Source: Hymenobacter sp. GOD-10R (GTDB lineage: Bacteria > Bacteroidota > Bacteroidia > Cytophagales > Hymenobacteraceae). From it: a stretch of 64,000 bases of DNA. The notes under the pieces are model-generated. The model was not told the DNA's origin, did not search any database, and saw only the letters and a program-made list of their open reading frames with translations. The stretch lies in contig NZ_CP141184.1 of assembly GCF_035609205.1 (NCBI RefSeq), forward strand, positions 5,649,001-5,713,000, given 5' to 3'. Of the stretch, positions 17,275-24,792 are shown piece by piece. The position numbers and the translations under genes were made by a program. Within the stretch, counting starts at the first letter, position 1, and each line of letters begins with the position of its first letter.

Positions 17275-18189
17275 ATGTCAAGCTTATACTCTATGTTCAA
17301 ACGCATACTCTCTCTCGTCTCTTTTGCTTTAGTATTACCCATAGTGAGCTGGGCTCAGGAAAATCGTATCTCGGGCCGTATCGTAGATCAACAGACGAAA
17401 GAACCTATCCCCTTTGCCTCACTCGGCCTACGTGATGAGCAGTCTGGTGCCCTCACAAACGAATATGGCTTCTTCCAAATGTCTGGCCCTGAGAAGAATG
17501 CTCAAGACTCTCTCGTCGTTCTAGCTCTTGGCTACGCTCGCAAAGCTGTTTTGGTAAAACGGGGAGTCAGTCAGAAGGACATGATCATTGAAGTTCCCAA
17601 GCGGCAGATCTTGCTTGGCAACGTAACGGTAGAAGCTAGTAAGGTAAAGAACCTTGGCCTAGGGGCTAAAACGAATACACCTGGCGAAGGCATGATGCAG
17701 GGTTTGCCTGGTCAGCAATATGCCTTCTACGTGAAAAATGAGAAAGGCAAAAAGCTAGGTAATATTCGTTCGGCCTCCTTCTATATCGGAGAGAACGGCT
17801 TTCCTCGTGAGCCCTTCCGAGTGCGTATTTACAAAGCCGATGGTAACTACAACTCGCCTAACACAGATATCCTCAACGATAACGTAGTGGTATCTGCGCC
17901 TAAAGGCGGTCAGTGGTACACTATTGATCTTACCCCTTACAACATTCCAGCACCCGACGAAGGGTTCTTCGTTGCCATGGAATGGATTGTTAGCGGTGAT
18001 AATTTCTACACGACCAACTTCATGGACTCTTACACCCCCTACGGACAGATCATGCGTCCGACGTTTGAATTCAAGGAGAGCCGCACGTGGAGCTACACGA
18101 TTGGTAAAGGCTGGAGTTTGTTAACACTCGCCAGCAACGGTCAGCGCTGGAATGCAATGATCAAGGCAGAAGTAGATGTTTATAAATAA
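17275..18189 (+). CDS. Secreted protein with N-terminal CarboxypepD_reg-like domain
   Basis: About 304 residues from ATG 17275; an internal ATG at 17293 (MFKRILSLVSFALVLPIV) is equally credible. A signal peptide ends near SWAQ. Residues ~25-110 form a carboxypeptidase regulatory-like beta sandwich (RISGRIVDQQTKEPIPFASL, then GALTNEYGFFQM), the domain often found at the start of SusC-type receptors. The remaining 190 residues (SFYIGENGFPREPFRVRIY and EGFFVAMEWIVSGDNFY) are a jelly-roll-like extracellular part with no TonB barrel. Function unknown; probably cell-surface. Confidence 0.75.
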   Translation: MSSLYSMFKRILSLVSFALVLPIVSWAQENRISGRIVDQQTKEPIPFASLGLRDEQSGALTNEYGFFQMSGPEKNAQDSLVVLALGYARKAVLVKRGVSQKDMIIEVPKRQILLGNVTVEASKVKNLGLGAKTNTPGEGMMQGLPGQQYAFYVKNEKGKKLGNIRSASFYIGENGFPREPFRVRIYKADGNYNSPNTDILNDNVVVSAPKGGQWYTIDLTPYNIPAPDEGFFVAMEWIVSGDNFYTTNFMDSYTPYGQIMRPTFEFKESRTWSYTIGKGWSLLTLASNGQRWNAMIKAEVDVYK

Positions 18190-18257
18190 TAAAATAGGCT
18201 AGGTTACTTATTGGCGTACGTAGGTGCCACAATAGTTATAGTACATAATAGTTATGT

Positions 18258-18307
18258 AACCCCAACAAAAAAGGGCGGCTTCTAAGCCGCCCTTTTTTGT
18301 TGGGGTT
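18258..18307. terminator. Bidirectional terminator, 24-bp perfect stem
   Basis: Bases 18258-18281 are the exact reverse complement of 18284-18307 with a 2-nt apex. The GGGCGGCTT core is flanked by A6/T6 runs, so it works as an intrinsic terminator in both directions, between 18189 (+) and 18343 (-). Confidence 0.9.
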
Positions 18308-18342
18308 ATTACGTCGCAGACCAATATTAGCTAGGTCGTCAA

Positions 18343-18996
18343 TTACTTTGTGCGCACGGCAATTTCTACACGCCGGTTTTGCTGACGACCACTTGCGGTG
18401 GCATTTGAGGCGGCTGGTTGTGCTTCGCCCATAGGCTCTACACTGATACGTGAAGCATCGACCTTACCGTTCTGCACAAACCAGTTTTTGACGGCATCTG
18501 CACGCTTCTCGCTGAGCTCTTTGTTATAATCTTTATCACCACGCGAGTCAGCAAAGCCCATGATACGCACTTGATTTTTGCCATAGCGCTGCGCAATAGA
18601 AGCAGCAACTTGTTGCAGCGCCTTCGTAGCTGTCGGCTTGAGCTCTGCTTTATCAGTGTCGAAGAGCACCTTCTCTTCTAGACCGTACACGTTGTAGTTT
18701 TCGCTACCCCGCACGTCGATATCGGGCAAGTTGATCTCGGGAAGCTTAACATTGGAAAGCTTCTCTTTGGTGACGTCCCAGGCCTCGGCCACAACACCGC
18801 CAGCATCGGTTACTGCTGCTGCCGTTTTCGCGCCAGCATCGGAAGTAGCATCAGCAGCAGTTTCGCCCGTGCGGGCTACCACTGCTGTATCAGCTGTAGC
18901 TTCGCTGAGTTGGTCCTTGGTTTCCGGCTTTTTCAAGTCGTTGCAAGATGCCAGCACAGCTGCCACCGCAACAATAGATAAAAAGTGCTTTTTCAT
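18343..18996 (-). CDS. OmpA-family lipoprotein
   Basis: A 217-residue protein starting at ATG 18996 (MKKHFLSIVAVAAVLASC). Lipobox LAS-C18 marks it as a lipoprotein. A linker rich in Ala/Thr/Asp (residues ~25-80) carries it to the C-terminal OmpA/MotB peptidoglycan-binding domain (VLFDTDKAELKPTATKAL, then MGFADSRGDKDYNKELSEKR and ISVEPMGEAQP). It probably ties the outer membrane to the cell wall, like Pal. A strong hairpin precedes it, so it has its own promoter. Confidence 0.9.
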   Translation of the reverse strand: MKKHFLSIVAVAAVLASCNDLKKPETKDQLSEATADTAVVARTGETAADATSDAGAKTAAAVTDAGGVVAEAWDVTKEKLSNVKLPEINLPDIDVRGSENYNVYGLEEKVLFDTDKAELKPTATKALQQVAASIAQRYGKNQVRIMGFADSRGDKDYNKELSEKRADAVKNWFVQNGKVDASRISVEPMGEAQPAASNATASGRQQNRRVEIAVRTK

Positions 18997-19030
18997 GGTG
19001 TAAAAGGTGTAGGAGGAGAGTTGATATGAA

Positions 19031-19084
19031 AGCACCTACGACAAGAGGCGCGGTACAGTTACCGCGCCTCTTGTCGTAGGTGCT
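19031..19084. terminator. Perfect 25-bp hairpin without a U-tract
   Basis: Bases 19031-19055 are exactly complementary to 19060-19084 with a 4-nt loop. It lies downstream of the hydrolase stop (19115, minus strand) and directly upstream of the OmpA gene. No poly-T follows on either strand. Confidence 0.75.
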
Positions 19085-19114
19085 CTATTAGCTACTGCTT
19101 ACCGTAGCCGGTGC

Positions 19115-20506
19115 TTACTGCACCTGCTTCATAATCCACTCCCGAATAATCTCCTTTGCCTCGGGTGAAAACGTTTCTTTTCGTTGTCCATTCACGACTG
19201 GCCAGTCGTCCGGATCTGACTGAAATAGATGGTTTACTTTCGGCAACTTATAGGCTGTCACGTTTGGGTTCGTTTTCAACCCCTTCGATAAAGCATTGAT
19301 GTTTGTATCGGCAGTGGTGTAGTGATCAGCAGTACCGTTTAGCAGCAAAACCGGGCACTTAACGGCTGGTAATTGAGCCAGCGGATCAAACGACAAAAAG
19401 GCGCGGTACTGGGGAGTCGTCAGCTGTGCTGCTCTTGCTAAAGCTGCAATTTCATCAATGGAGCCATCTTGCTTTTGCAGCACTGAGACGATAATCGAAC
19501 GTGCCCGCTCGTCATCGGGCGTATGCCGTACTATACTCAACAGCTCTTGCTCATTCCGCACCGAAGTTTGCACCTGTTCATTGTACATACCGAGCGAGTG
19601 CAACATCGTTACTTGCTGCTGATAAACTAAGTCGCTGCCGGATACACCATGAGCAGCTAAGGTCACGACGAAGGAAGCCTCCTGCGATTGAGCCGCCGTT
19701 AGCAAAGCAACGTTGCCGCCCTCTCCATGACCAATAACTCCGATGTGGGTAGCCTGAATGTCAGGGCGCGACTTTAGGAATGAGATGCCAGCCTGTACAT
19801 CAGTAACTAGTTCAGTGGTGGTACTACTTGCTGGCTTACCACCCGATTGGCCTATCCCACGGTCGTCGAAGCGCAGTACCGCAATACCACGCCGCGTTAG
19901 GTAATCGGCCAGAGACCCCAAGGGATGATAGTCACCAAGCGAACCATCACGGTCGTGCGCACCCGCATCCGACATGAGCACTACTGCTGGGAAAGGCCCT
20001 GGTCCAGCGGGTACTGTAAGCGTTCCTCCTAGCTTCAGATTTGCGGGCGTGTTGCTATAAGTGACTTCCTCTTCCCGGTATGGAGGTGTAAGACGAGCCG
20101 TTTTGGGGCTAACCAACAGAGGAACATACTGCAGGATCAAAGGCGCCGTGTAACCAGGCTGCTTCCAAGTTCCCTGTAACTGATGACCATCAGAAGCTAG
20201 CTTACCTTTGAAGCGGCTGTCAGCGTCTTCAGCCAAAAACATGACTGTATCACCTTGCATGGCTACTTGCACCATCAAGTTCCCAATTCGTTGCTGAGGC
20301 ACGTCTAATGCGGCGAAATATCCACCACTCGTGAGGCTCACCAAGCGAAAGACTATTTCTAACTCACCTCCTGGAACTTTCAGCTTCCCTTTCCAACGAC
20401 CTTCCAAAGGTGGATTCGCTGCACATGCGTTCTGAATAGCAGCAATGCTTATCAGAACCAATAACATCATCCAAAAGCGAAGGCTAGCGTAAACGTTTTT
20501 CTTCAT
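19115..20506 (-). CDS. Secreted alpha/beta-hydrolase-fold protein lacking the nucleophile serine
   Basis: A 463-residue exported protein (start ATG 20506; hydrophobic segment residues 11-29). Residues ~33-128 form a beta-rich N-terminal domain (LEGRWKGKLKVPGGELEIVF). Residues ~145-460 are a dienelactone/S9-like hydrolase (YSNTPANLKLGGTLTVP, VLRFDDRGIGQSGG). The nucleophile elbow reads VIGHGEGGNVALL: Gly261 (codon GGA, bases 19724-19726) replaces the Ser of the usual GHSEGG. The acid region (LLLNGTADHYTT) and the His (KVNHLFQ) remain. It is thus either a pseudoenzyme or a mis-sequenced codon. The frame is otherwise intact. Confidence 0.82.
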   Translation of the reverse strand: MKKNVYASLRFWMMLLVLISIAAIQNACAANPPLEGRWKGKLKVPGGELEIVFRLVSLTSGGYFAALDVPQQRIGNLMVQVAMQGDTVMFLAEDADSRFKGKLASDGHQLQGTWKQPGYTAPLILQYVPLLVSPKTARLTPPYREEEVTYSNTPANLKLGGTLTVPAGPGPFPAVVLMSDAGAHDRDGSLGDYHPLGSLADYLTRRGIAVLRFDDRGIGQSGGKPASSTTTELVTDVQAGISFLKSRPDIQATHIGVIGHGEGGNVALLTAAQSQEASFVVTLAAHGVSGSDLVYQQQVTMLHSLGMYNEQVQTSVRNEQELLSIVRHTPDDERARSIIVSVLQKQDGSIDEIAALARAAQLTTPQYRAFLSFDPLAQLPAVKCPVLLLNGTADHYTTADTNINALSKGLKTNPNVTAYKLPKVNHLFQSDPDDWPVVNGQRKETFSPEAKEIIREWIMKQVQ

Positions 20507-20818
20507 AATACCTGGTTGAGGATTCCTGTACTCAGATAACAATATCTTTAACTATTTTTAGTTAAAAGCTTACACTTAGTAGTCAAAATACAAACGACTT
20601 TTTACGCTTACCGGATTTTTCATCTGGTAAAAATACCCATTCATATGTCCTTTCAGCCATTTGCCTGCTGAAACTAGCTACTTAAGCTTAGTTTACTGTA
20701 TAGAAAAGCATCTTAATAACCATGCCATTAAAATATAATTATTATAATTCACCTCACTCAACCGCCGTATTATTCTATGACTTGACCTAGCTATCGTATA
20801 CCCTATCCTTATACATAC
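20507..20818. other. AT-rich gap upstream of the secreted hydrolase
   Basis: About 310 nt without a supported gene. It contains a palindrome TTAACTA-TTTT-TAGTTAA at 20548-20565, about 42 nt before the hydrolase ATG, which could be an operator. A very AT-rich stretch lies near 20725-20755. I found no exact -7 box. Confidence 0.35.
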
Positions 20819-20855
20819 TTCAGGGCTAGTCTGCTAAGAACAAACTAGCCCTGAA
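20819..20855. terminator. Terminator of the murF-alr gene
   Basis: Perfect 12-bp stem TTCAGGGCTAGT / ACTAGCCCTGAA with a 13-nt loop, 25 nt beyond the murF-alr stop on the minus strand. Confidence 0.7.
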
Positions 20856-20879
20856 ATACCTAAACTTTTACACGTTGGC

Positions 20880-23375
20880 TCACTCAGCGAAGAACACTCT
20901 CTTTACCCGTTCGCTTACACTCGTTAGTAGCTCGTAGGGTATAGTTCCAATGCGTTGAGCTAGCTCTGGCAATGGCATTGCTTCTCCGAAAATGATGGCC
21001 ATATCTCCAGATTGCGCCCCGGGAATATTCGTCACGTCGATCATGCACATATCCATGCAGACGTTGCCAACAATCGGGGCCCGTTGTTCGCGTACAACTA
21101 CGGTACCCACGCCGTTGCTGAAGCGACGATTGTAGCCATCTGCGTAGCCGATAGCAAGGGTCGCGATACGGCGCTCATGCTCAACGGCTTGCCCACGGCG
21201 GCCATATCCTACAGTTTGTCCTGCAGGAAGAGTCTTAATTTGAGAGATAGTGGTCCGCAAACTACTTACTGGCCGCAAAGCTTCTTGGTTCTCACCGGTG
21301 GCTTCCACGCCATATAGCCCGATCCCTAATCGAACCATATCAAAGTGAGCATCGGGGAAACGCAAAATGCCCGCGGAGTTCAGCGCATGCTTCAACACAG
21401 TGTAGCCAATAGCCGCTTCCAAGGTTGGGGTCATGCGCTGGAAAGCAGCTAGCTGTTGGCGCGAAAAGTCGTTGTGCTGGGCTTCGTCAGCGCCGGCTAG
21501 GTGCGTGAGCATACTCGCTACTCGTAGGCGGGCGGCATTTTCGCGCAGCATGGCACTCAGTTCAGCTATATCTTCTTCTGCAAAACCAAGGCGCCGCATG
21601 CCTGTGTCGAGCTTGAGGTGAATGGCCGGTAATGGTTGATCATGGGATACACGCAGATATTCGCGGAGCCGCTCAAACGAATAAATCTCTGGCTCCAGAT
21701 GGTACTGCTGCATCTTCTGGAAGCTGTCGGGCGACGGGTTCATTACCATGATTGGTAGACTAATACCGTGTTGACGCAGCTCTACTCCTTCATCGGCATA
21801 CGCCACCGCTAGGTAGTCGACACGGTGAAATTGCAATAGGTTGGCCACTTCATAGCTGCCACTGCCGTAGGCAAATGCCTTTACCATCACCATCAGCTTA
21901 GTACCGGGGGCCAAACGGGCGCGATAGTAATTTAGATTATGCACTAAGGCATCGAGGTTCACTTCCAGTACCGTACCGTGAATCTTCTGTTGGAAAGCAG
22001 CCACGATTCGTTCGAAGCCAAAGCGCCGGGCGCCCTTCACCAGAATGGTTTCGTGCTGAAACTGATCGGGATAAAAGTTGGTCAGGAAGTCTTCGGTTTT
22101 GGCAAAGAATGTTTGCTCAATGCCCTGAAACAAGGCTTGGTGCTGGCTAATTTCTGGGCCGATTCCAATCAGTCGCTCCACTTTATGGATAGCTAGCTGG
22201 GTTGCTACACGCGCATAGAGTTCAGATGCGGGCAACCCCGACTCCAGTACATCGGACAGAATAAGCGTGCGCCGACCACGCCGCGGCTGCCGAGTAAGTA
22301 CATCGAGAGCTAGGGTCAGGCCAGCTAGGTCATTGTTATAGGTGTCGTCGAGAACGTAGCAATCGTTAAGCGCCTGCTTCATTTCTAGGCGCATAGCCAC
22401 CGGCGTGAGGCGGTCGAGGCGACGTTGAATTTCCGCGGCTGGCACTTGTCGCCACAGCAATACTGCTAGCCCGTGGAGCGCATTTTCCACTGAGGGCTCA
22501 TCTGCGAATGGTAAGGTGAAGGTATGTTCTTGCGGTAGCGGCTTCGCAATAGCTATGTGCACCACCGTACGGTCGGCGCTAGCTTCCGCAATGGTCACAG
22601 CTACATGGGCATCGTGTGGATGGAAACGGCTCCAGGTAAAGGTGCGGTGTTCGGGTAATAACTGCCGTGCCGCTAGGTGCACAGCTTCATGGTCGCGGCA
22701 GTAGAATAGGGTATCTACTTCCGCGAAGAGCCGCATCTTCTCCGCCACTTTCTCTTGAGGCGAGGCAAAACCAGCGTCATGCGCAGTACCTAGGTTGGTG
22801 AAAATACCTAGGTTTGGCTGGAGTACCTGGGCCAAACGCACCATCTCGCCACGCTCCGAAATGCCCGCTTCGAAGATACCAAGTGTGTGCGTGCTGTTCA
22901 GCTCCCACACACTCAATGGCACACCAACTTGCGAGTTGTAGCTGCGCGGGCTTTTGCAAATCAGATCATCGGCGCTCAAGAGTTGCGCTAGCCACTCTTT
23001 CACAATGGTCTTTCCATTGGAGCCCGTTATGCCGAATATCGGAATTCGAAATTGGCGTCGGTGATAAGCAGCCACTGCTTGCAGGGCCGCCAAGCTATTA
23101 GCAACCATGAGGAAGCCAGCATCCGGGTAAGCACCTAGCTCTCCCGGCACTTCTTCTAATCGGTCCACCACAAACAACCGTACTCCCCGCCGATATAGAT
23201 CGGGCAGGTAACGGTGTCCGTTGTGCTGAGCGCCGCGGATAGCAAAGAACAAAGCGCCGCTAGGTTGCCCTATCCGACGACTATCAAGCAGCAGTTGATG
23301 GATTGCGACACCCTCAGGGCCCGCTTGCAGCAGAGTACCGCCGGTAAGGGCCGGCAGGTCAGAAAAAGTAAGCAT
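20880..23375 (-). CDS. MurF-alanine racemase fusion (bifunctional cell-wall enzyme)
   Basis: 831 residues from ATG 23375 (MLTFSDLPALTGG); the GTG at 23396 overlaps the -7 box and is rejected. The N-terminal ~455 residues are MurF, which adds D-Ala-D-Ala to the UDP-MurNAc-tripeptide: FGITGSNGKTIVKEWL P-loop and YVLDDTYNNDLAG. The last ~370 residues are a PLP alanine racemase making D-Ala: PLP lysine in VMVKAFAYGSG, ALNSAGILRFP, catalytic Tyr in VGYGRRG, and GNVCMDMCMIDV. The fusion couples D-Ala production to its use and is a known feature of many Bacteroidota. Both halves look catalytically complete. Confidence 0.95.
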   Translation of the reverse strand: MLTFSDLPALTGGTLLQAGPEGVAIHQLLLDSRRIGQPSGALFFAIRGAQHNGHRYLPDLYRRGVRLFVVDRLEEVPGELGAYPDAGFLMVANSLAALQAVAAYHRRQFRIPIFGITGSNGKTIVKEWLAQLLSADDLICKSPRSYNSQVGVPLSVWELNSTHTLGIFEAGISERGEMVRLAQVLQPNLGIFTNLGTAHDAGFASPQEKVAEKMRLFAEVDTLFYCRDHEAVHLAARQLLPEHRTFTWSRFHPHDAHVAVTIAEASADRTVVHIAIAKPLPQEHTFTLPFADEPSVENALHGLAVLLWRQVPAAEIQRRLDRLTPVAMRLEMKQALNDCYVLDDTYNNDLAGLTLALDVLTRQPRRGRRTLILSDVLESGLPASELYARVATQLAIHKVERLIGIGPEISQHQALFQGIEQTFFAKTEDFLTNFYPDQFQHETILVKGARRFGFERIVAAFQQKIHGTVLEVNLDALVHNLNYYRARLAPGTKLMVMVKAFAYGSGSYEVANLLQFHRVDYLAVAYADEGVELRQHGISLPIMVMNPSPDSFQKMQQYHLEPEIYSFERLREYLRVSHDQPLPAIHLKLDTGMRRLGFAEEDIAELSAMLRENAARLRVASMLTHLAGADEAQHNDFSRQQLAAFQRMTPTLEAAIGYTVLKHALNSAGILRFPDAHFDMVRLGIGLYGVEATGENQEALRPVSSLRTTISQIKTLPAGQTVGYGRRGQAVEHERRIATLAIGYADGYNRRFSNGVGTVVVREQRAPIVGNVCMDMCMIDVTNIPGAQSGDMAIIFGEAMPLPELAQRIGTIPYELLTSVSERVKRVFFAE

Positions 23376-23395
23376 AAGACTAGTAACAGCTGCCA

Positions 23396-23403
23396 CAAAG
23401 GTA
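23396..23403 (-). promoter_or_regulatory. murF-alr -7 box TACCTTTG
   Basis: Exact TAnnTTTG on the minus strand, 20 nt before the ATG at 23375. No clear -33 element. Its position argues against the GTG start at 23396, which would lie inside the promoter. Confidence 0.6.
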
Positions 23404-23458
23404 AGGCTGTTGCGTCTTACGCTAGGTTTGCCCCTGCACGATTACAGATGGCTCGATG

Positions 23459-23512
23459 GATAACCACACGCAAAAGCCTCAGCTACTACTGAGGCTTTTG
23501 CGTGTGGTTATC
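23459..23512. terminator. Perfect 24-bp terminator hairpin
   Basis: Bases 23459-23482 exactly complement 23489-23512 (6-nt loop). It follows the stop of the DUF6089 gene at 23563 on the minus strand and separates it from the murF-alr promoter. Confidence 0.85.
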
Positions 23513-23562
23513 TAATAGATTATCACCCAGTTCTTACCTAAAGTCCAAAGGCTACAGCTACT

Positions 23563-24453
23563 CTAACGAAGCTTGAAGGTATTTCTGAATTGCGGAACGA
23601 TGTATTGCACGGTTACGCCCGTTACCATGTACCAATCGTGGCGCTGGCTGTTACCGCGTGCCTGACCAGGCATGGCCTTGCTGTCGTCGCGCGTAACGTC
23701 GTGGCCAAAGTAGAGCGCTTCGGGGCTAGTCAACTTACTTACGTCGGTGTAGGTGCCACTCACGTCGTCTAGGTAATCCGTGAAGGTTTTACGCCAACCG
23801 ACTTCCAAGCTTACATCCATCTCCTTAGTTATGCGGTAGCGTACGCCACCCCCAAACGGCAGTGCGAACTGCGTACGGCTGTAACCGGCACTCTGCCCTT
23901 CGGTACGCAAAGGCTGCAAGGCCACGTAGGTTCTTTCAATTAGTCCTTCGGGGACCGTACCACCTTCGATGAAGCCTTTCGGGTTATGATGGAAGACGGC
24001 AACTCCCGCAAACACGTAGGGCACAAAGTCGGGGCGACGTAGATAATCTTCCCAGTTCTCAACTAGGTCGAAAACACCAGTCGCTGAGAGTTCTGTTATA
24101 TCGTTGCGGAAGTTGATGTTGCGCGCATAGCGCATCTGAGCGTTGGCGTCATGGTCGTCGATGGCCTTTACGTCTTGCCCCTTGATCCGGCCGTAGGAGA
24201 AGGCTACCCGTGCCGAAATACGCTCTGTAAAACGCTGAGTAGCAGTCAAGGCAATACCCGGTCGCGTCGAGCCTAGGCGTAAGCCGCCCATGCCACGCTC
24301 AGGCGTTATATCTCCAAAATAGCTCAATCCGTTCAAGCTAACCCCCACACTCCGATAACGGTCGTGCTTGCTGTAGTTCTGTGCCTGCAAAGAAGAGGCC
24401 GCTAGGGTAAGAAAAGGCAACGCCAGTAGAAAAGTAGAGTAGCGTTTAATCAT
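23563..24453 (-). CDS. DUF6089-type outer-membrane beta-barrel protein (third paralogue)
   Basis: A 296-residue barrel with signal peptide (MIKRYSTFLLALPFLTLA, cleavage near LQAQ). It matches the 2403-3296 protein block by block: VGVSLNGLSYFGDITPERG, FTERISARVAFSYGRI, RRPDFVPYVFAGVAVFHHNP, LEVGWRKTFTDYLDDVSGTY, and a final WYMVTGVTVQYIVP strand. The two are about 20 kb apart and diverge mostly in loops, so this is an older duplication. It is a stand-alone gene bounded by its own terminator. Function unknown. Confidence 0.82.
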   Translation of the reverse strand: MIKRYSTFLLALPFLTLAASSLQAQNYSKHDRYRSVGVSLNGLSYFGDITPERGMGGLRLGSTRPGIALTATQRFTERISARVAFSYGRIKGQDVKAIDDHDANAQMRYARNINFRNDITELSATGVFDLVENWEDYLRRPDFVPYVFAGVAVFHHNPKGFIEGGTVPEGLIERTYVALQPLRTEGQSAGYSRTQFALPFGGGVRYRITKEMDVSLEVGWRKTFTDYLDDVSGTYTDVSKLTSPEALYFGHDVTRDDSKAMPGQARGNSQRHDWYMVTGVTVQYIVPQFRNTFKLR

Positions 24454-24792
24454 AAATGAGGTGGAGTAGATTAGTAGACGATTGTTCTATTCGGCAGCAT
24501 ACCCTACTGTTTACCCTTCTAAGACCAAGCGGCTATATAGGTTAATATTTATACAAAAACATTGCCGCTTGCACAGTACAAAAGCATACTCAAAGAACTC
24601 TTGCTAATAAGTGCCATCTTTTCAACGCTTTACTTTTAAGCGATATGCGAAAGAGGCGCTTTCGCTCTATGCGAATGGGCGTTTGGGTTATGGTGTTAAC
24701 CTTGTGGCCTACGCACATATACAGCGTCTTCTTACCCGCACTCCCGCCCATTCTACTATCTTCGGCCTGCTTTCTGAACCTCATTGCGCTCA
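24454..24792. other. Divergent promoter region between DUF6089 and YfhO genes
   Basis: About 340 nt between two divergent start codons. It is AT-rich around 24540-24570. Small open frames are present on the plus strand (e.g. from 24611), but none shows protein-like composition. No exact -7 box seen. Confidence 0.35.
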
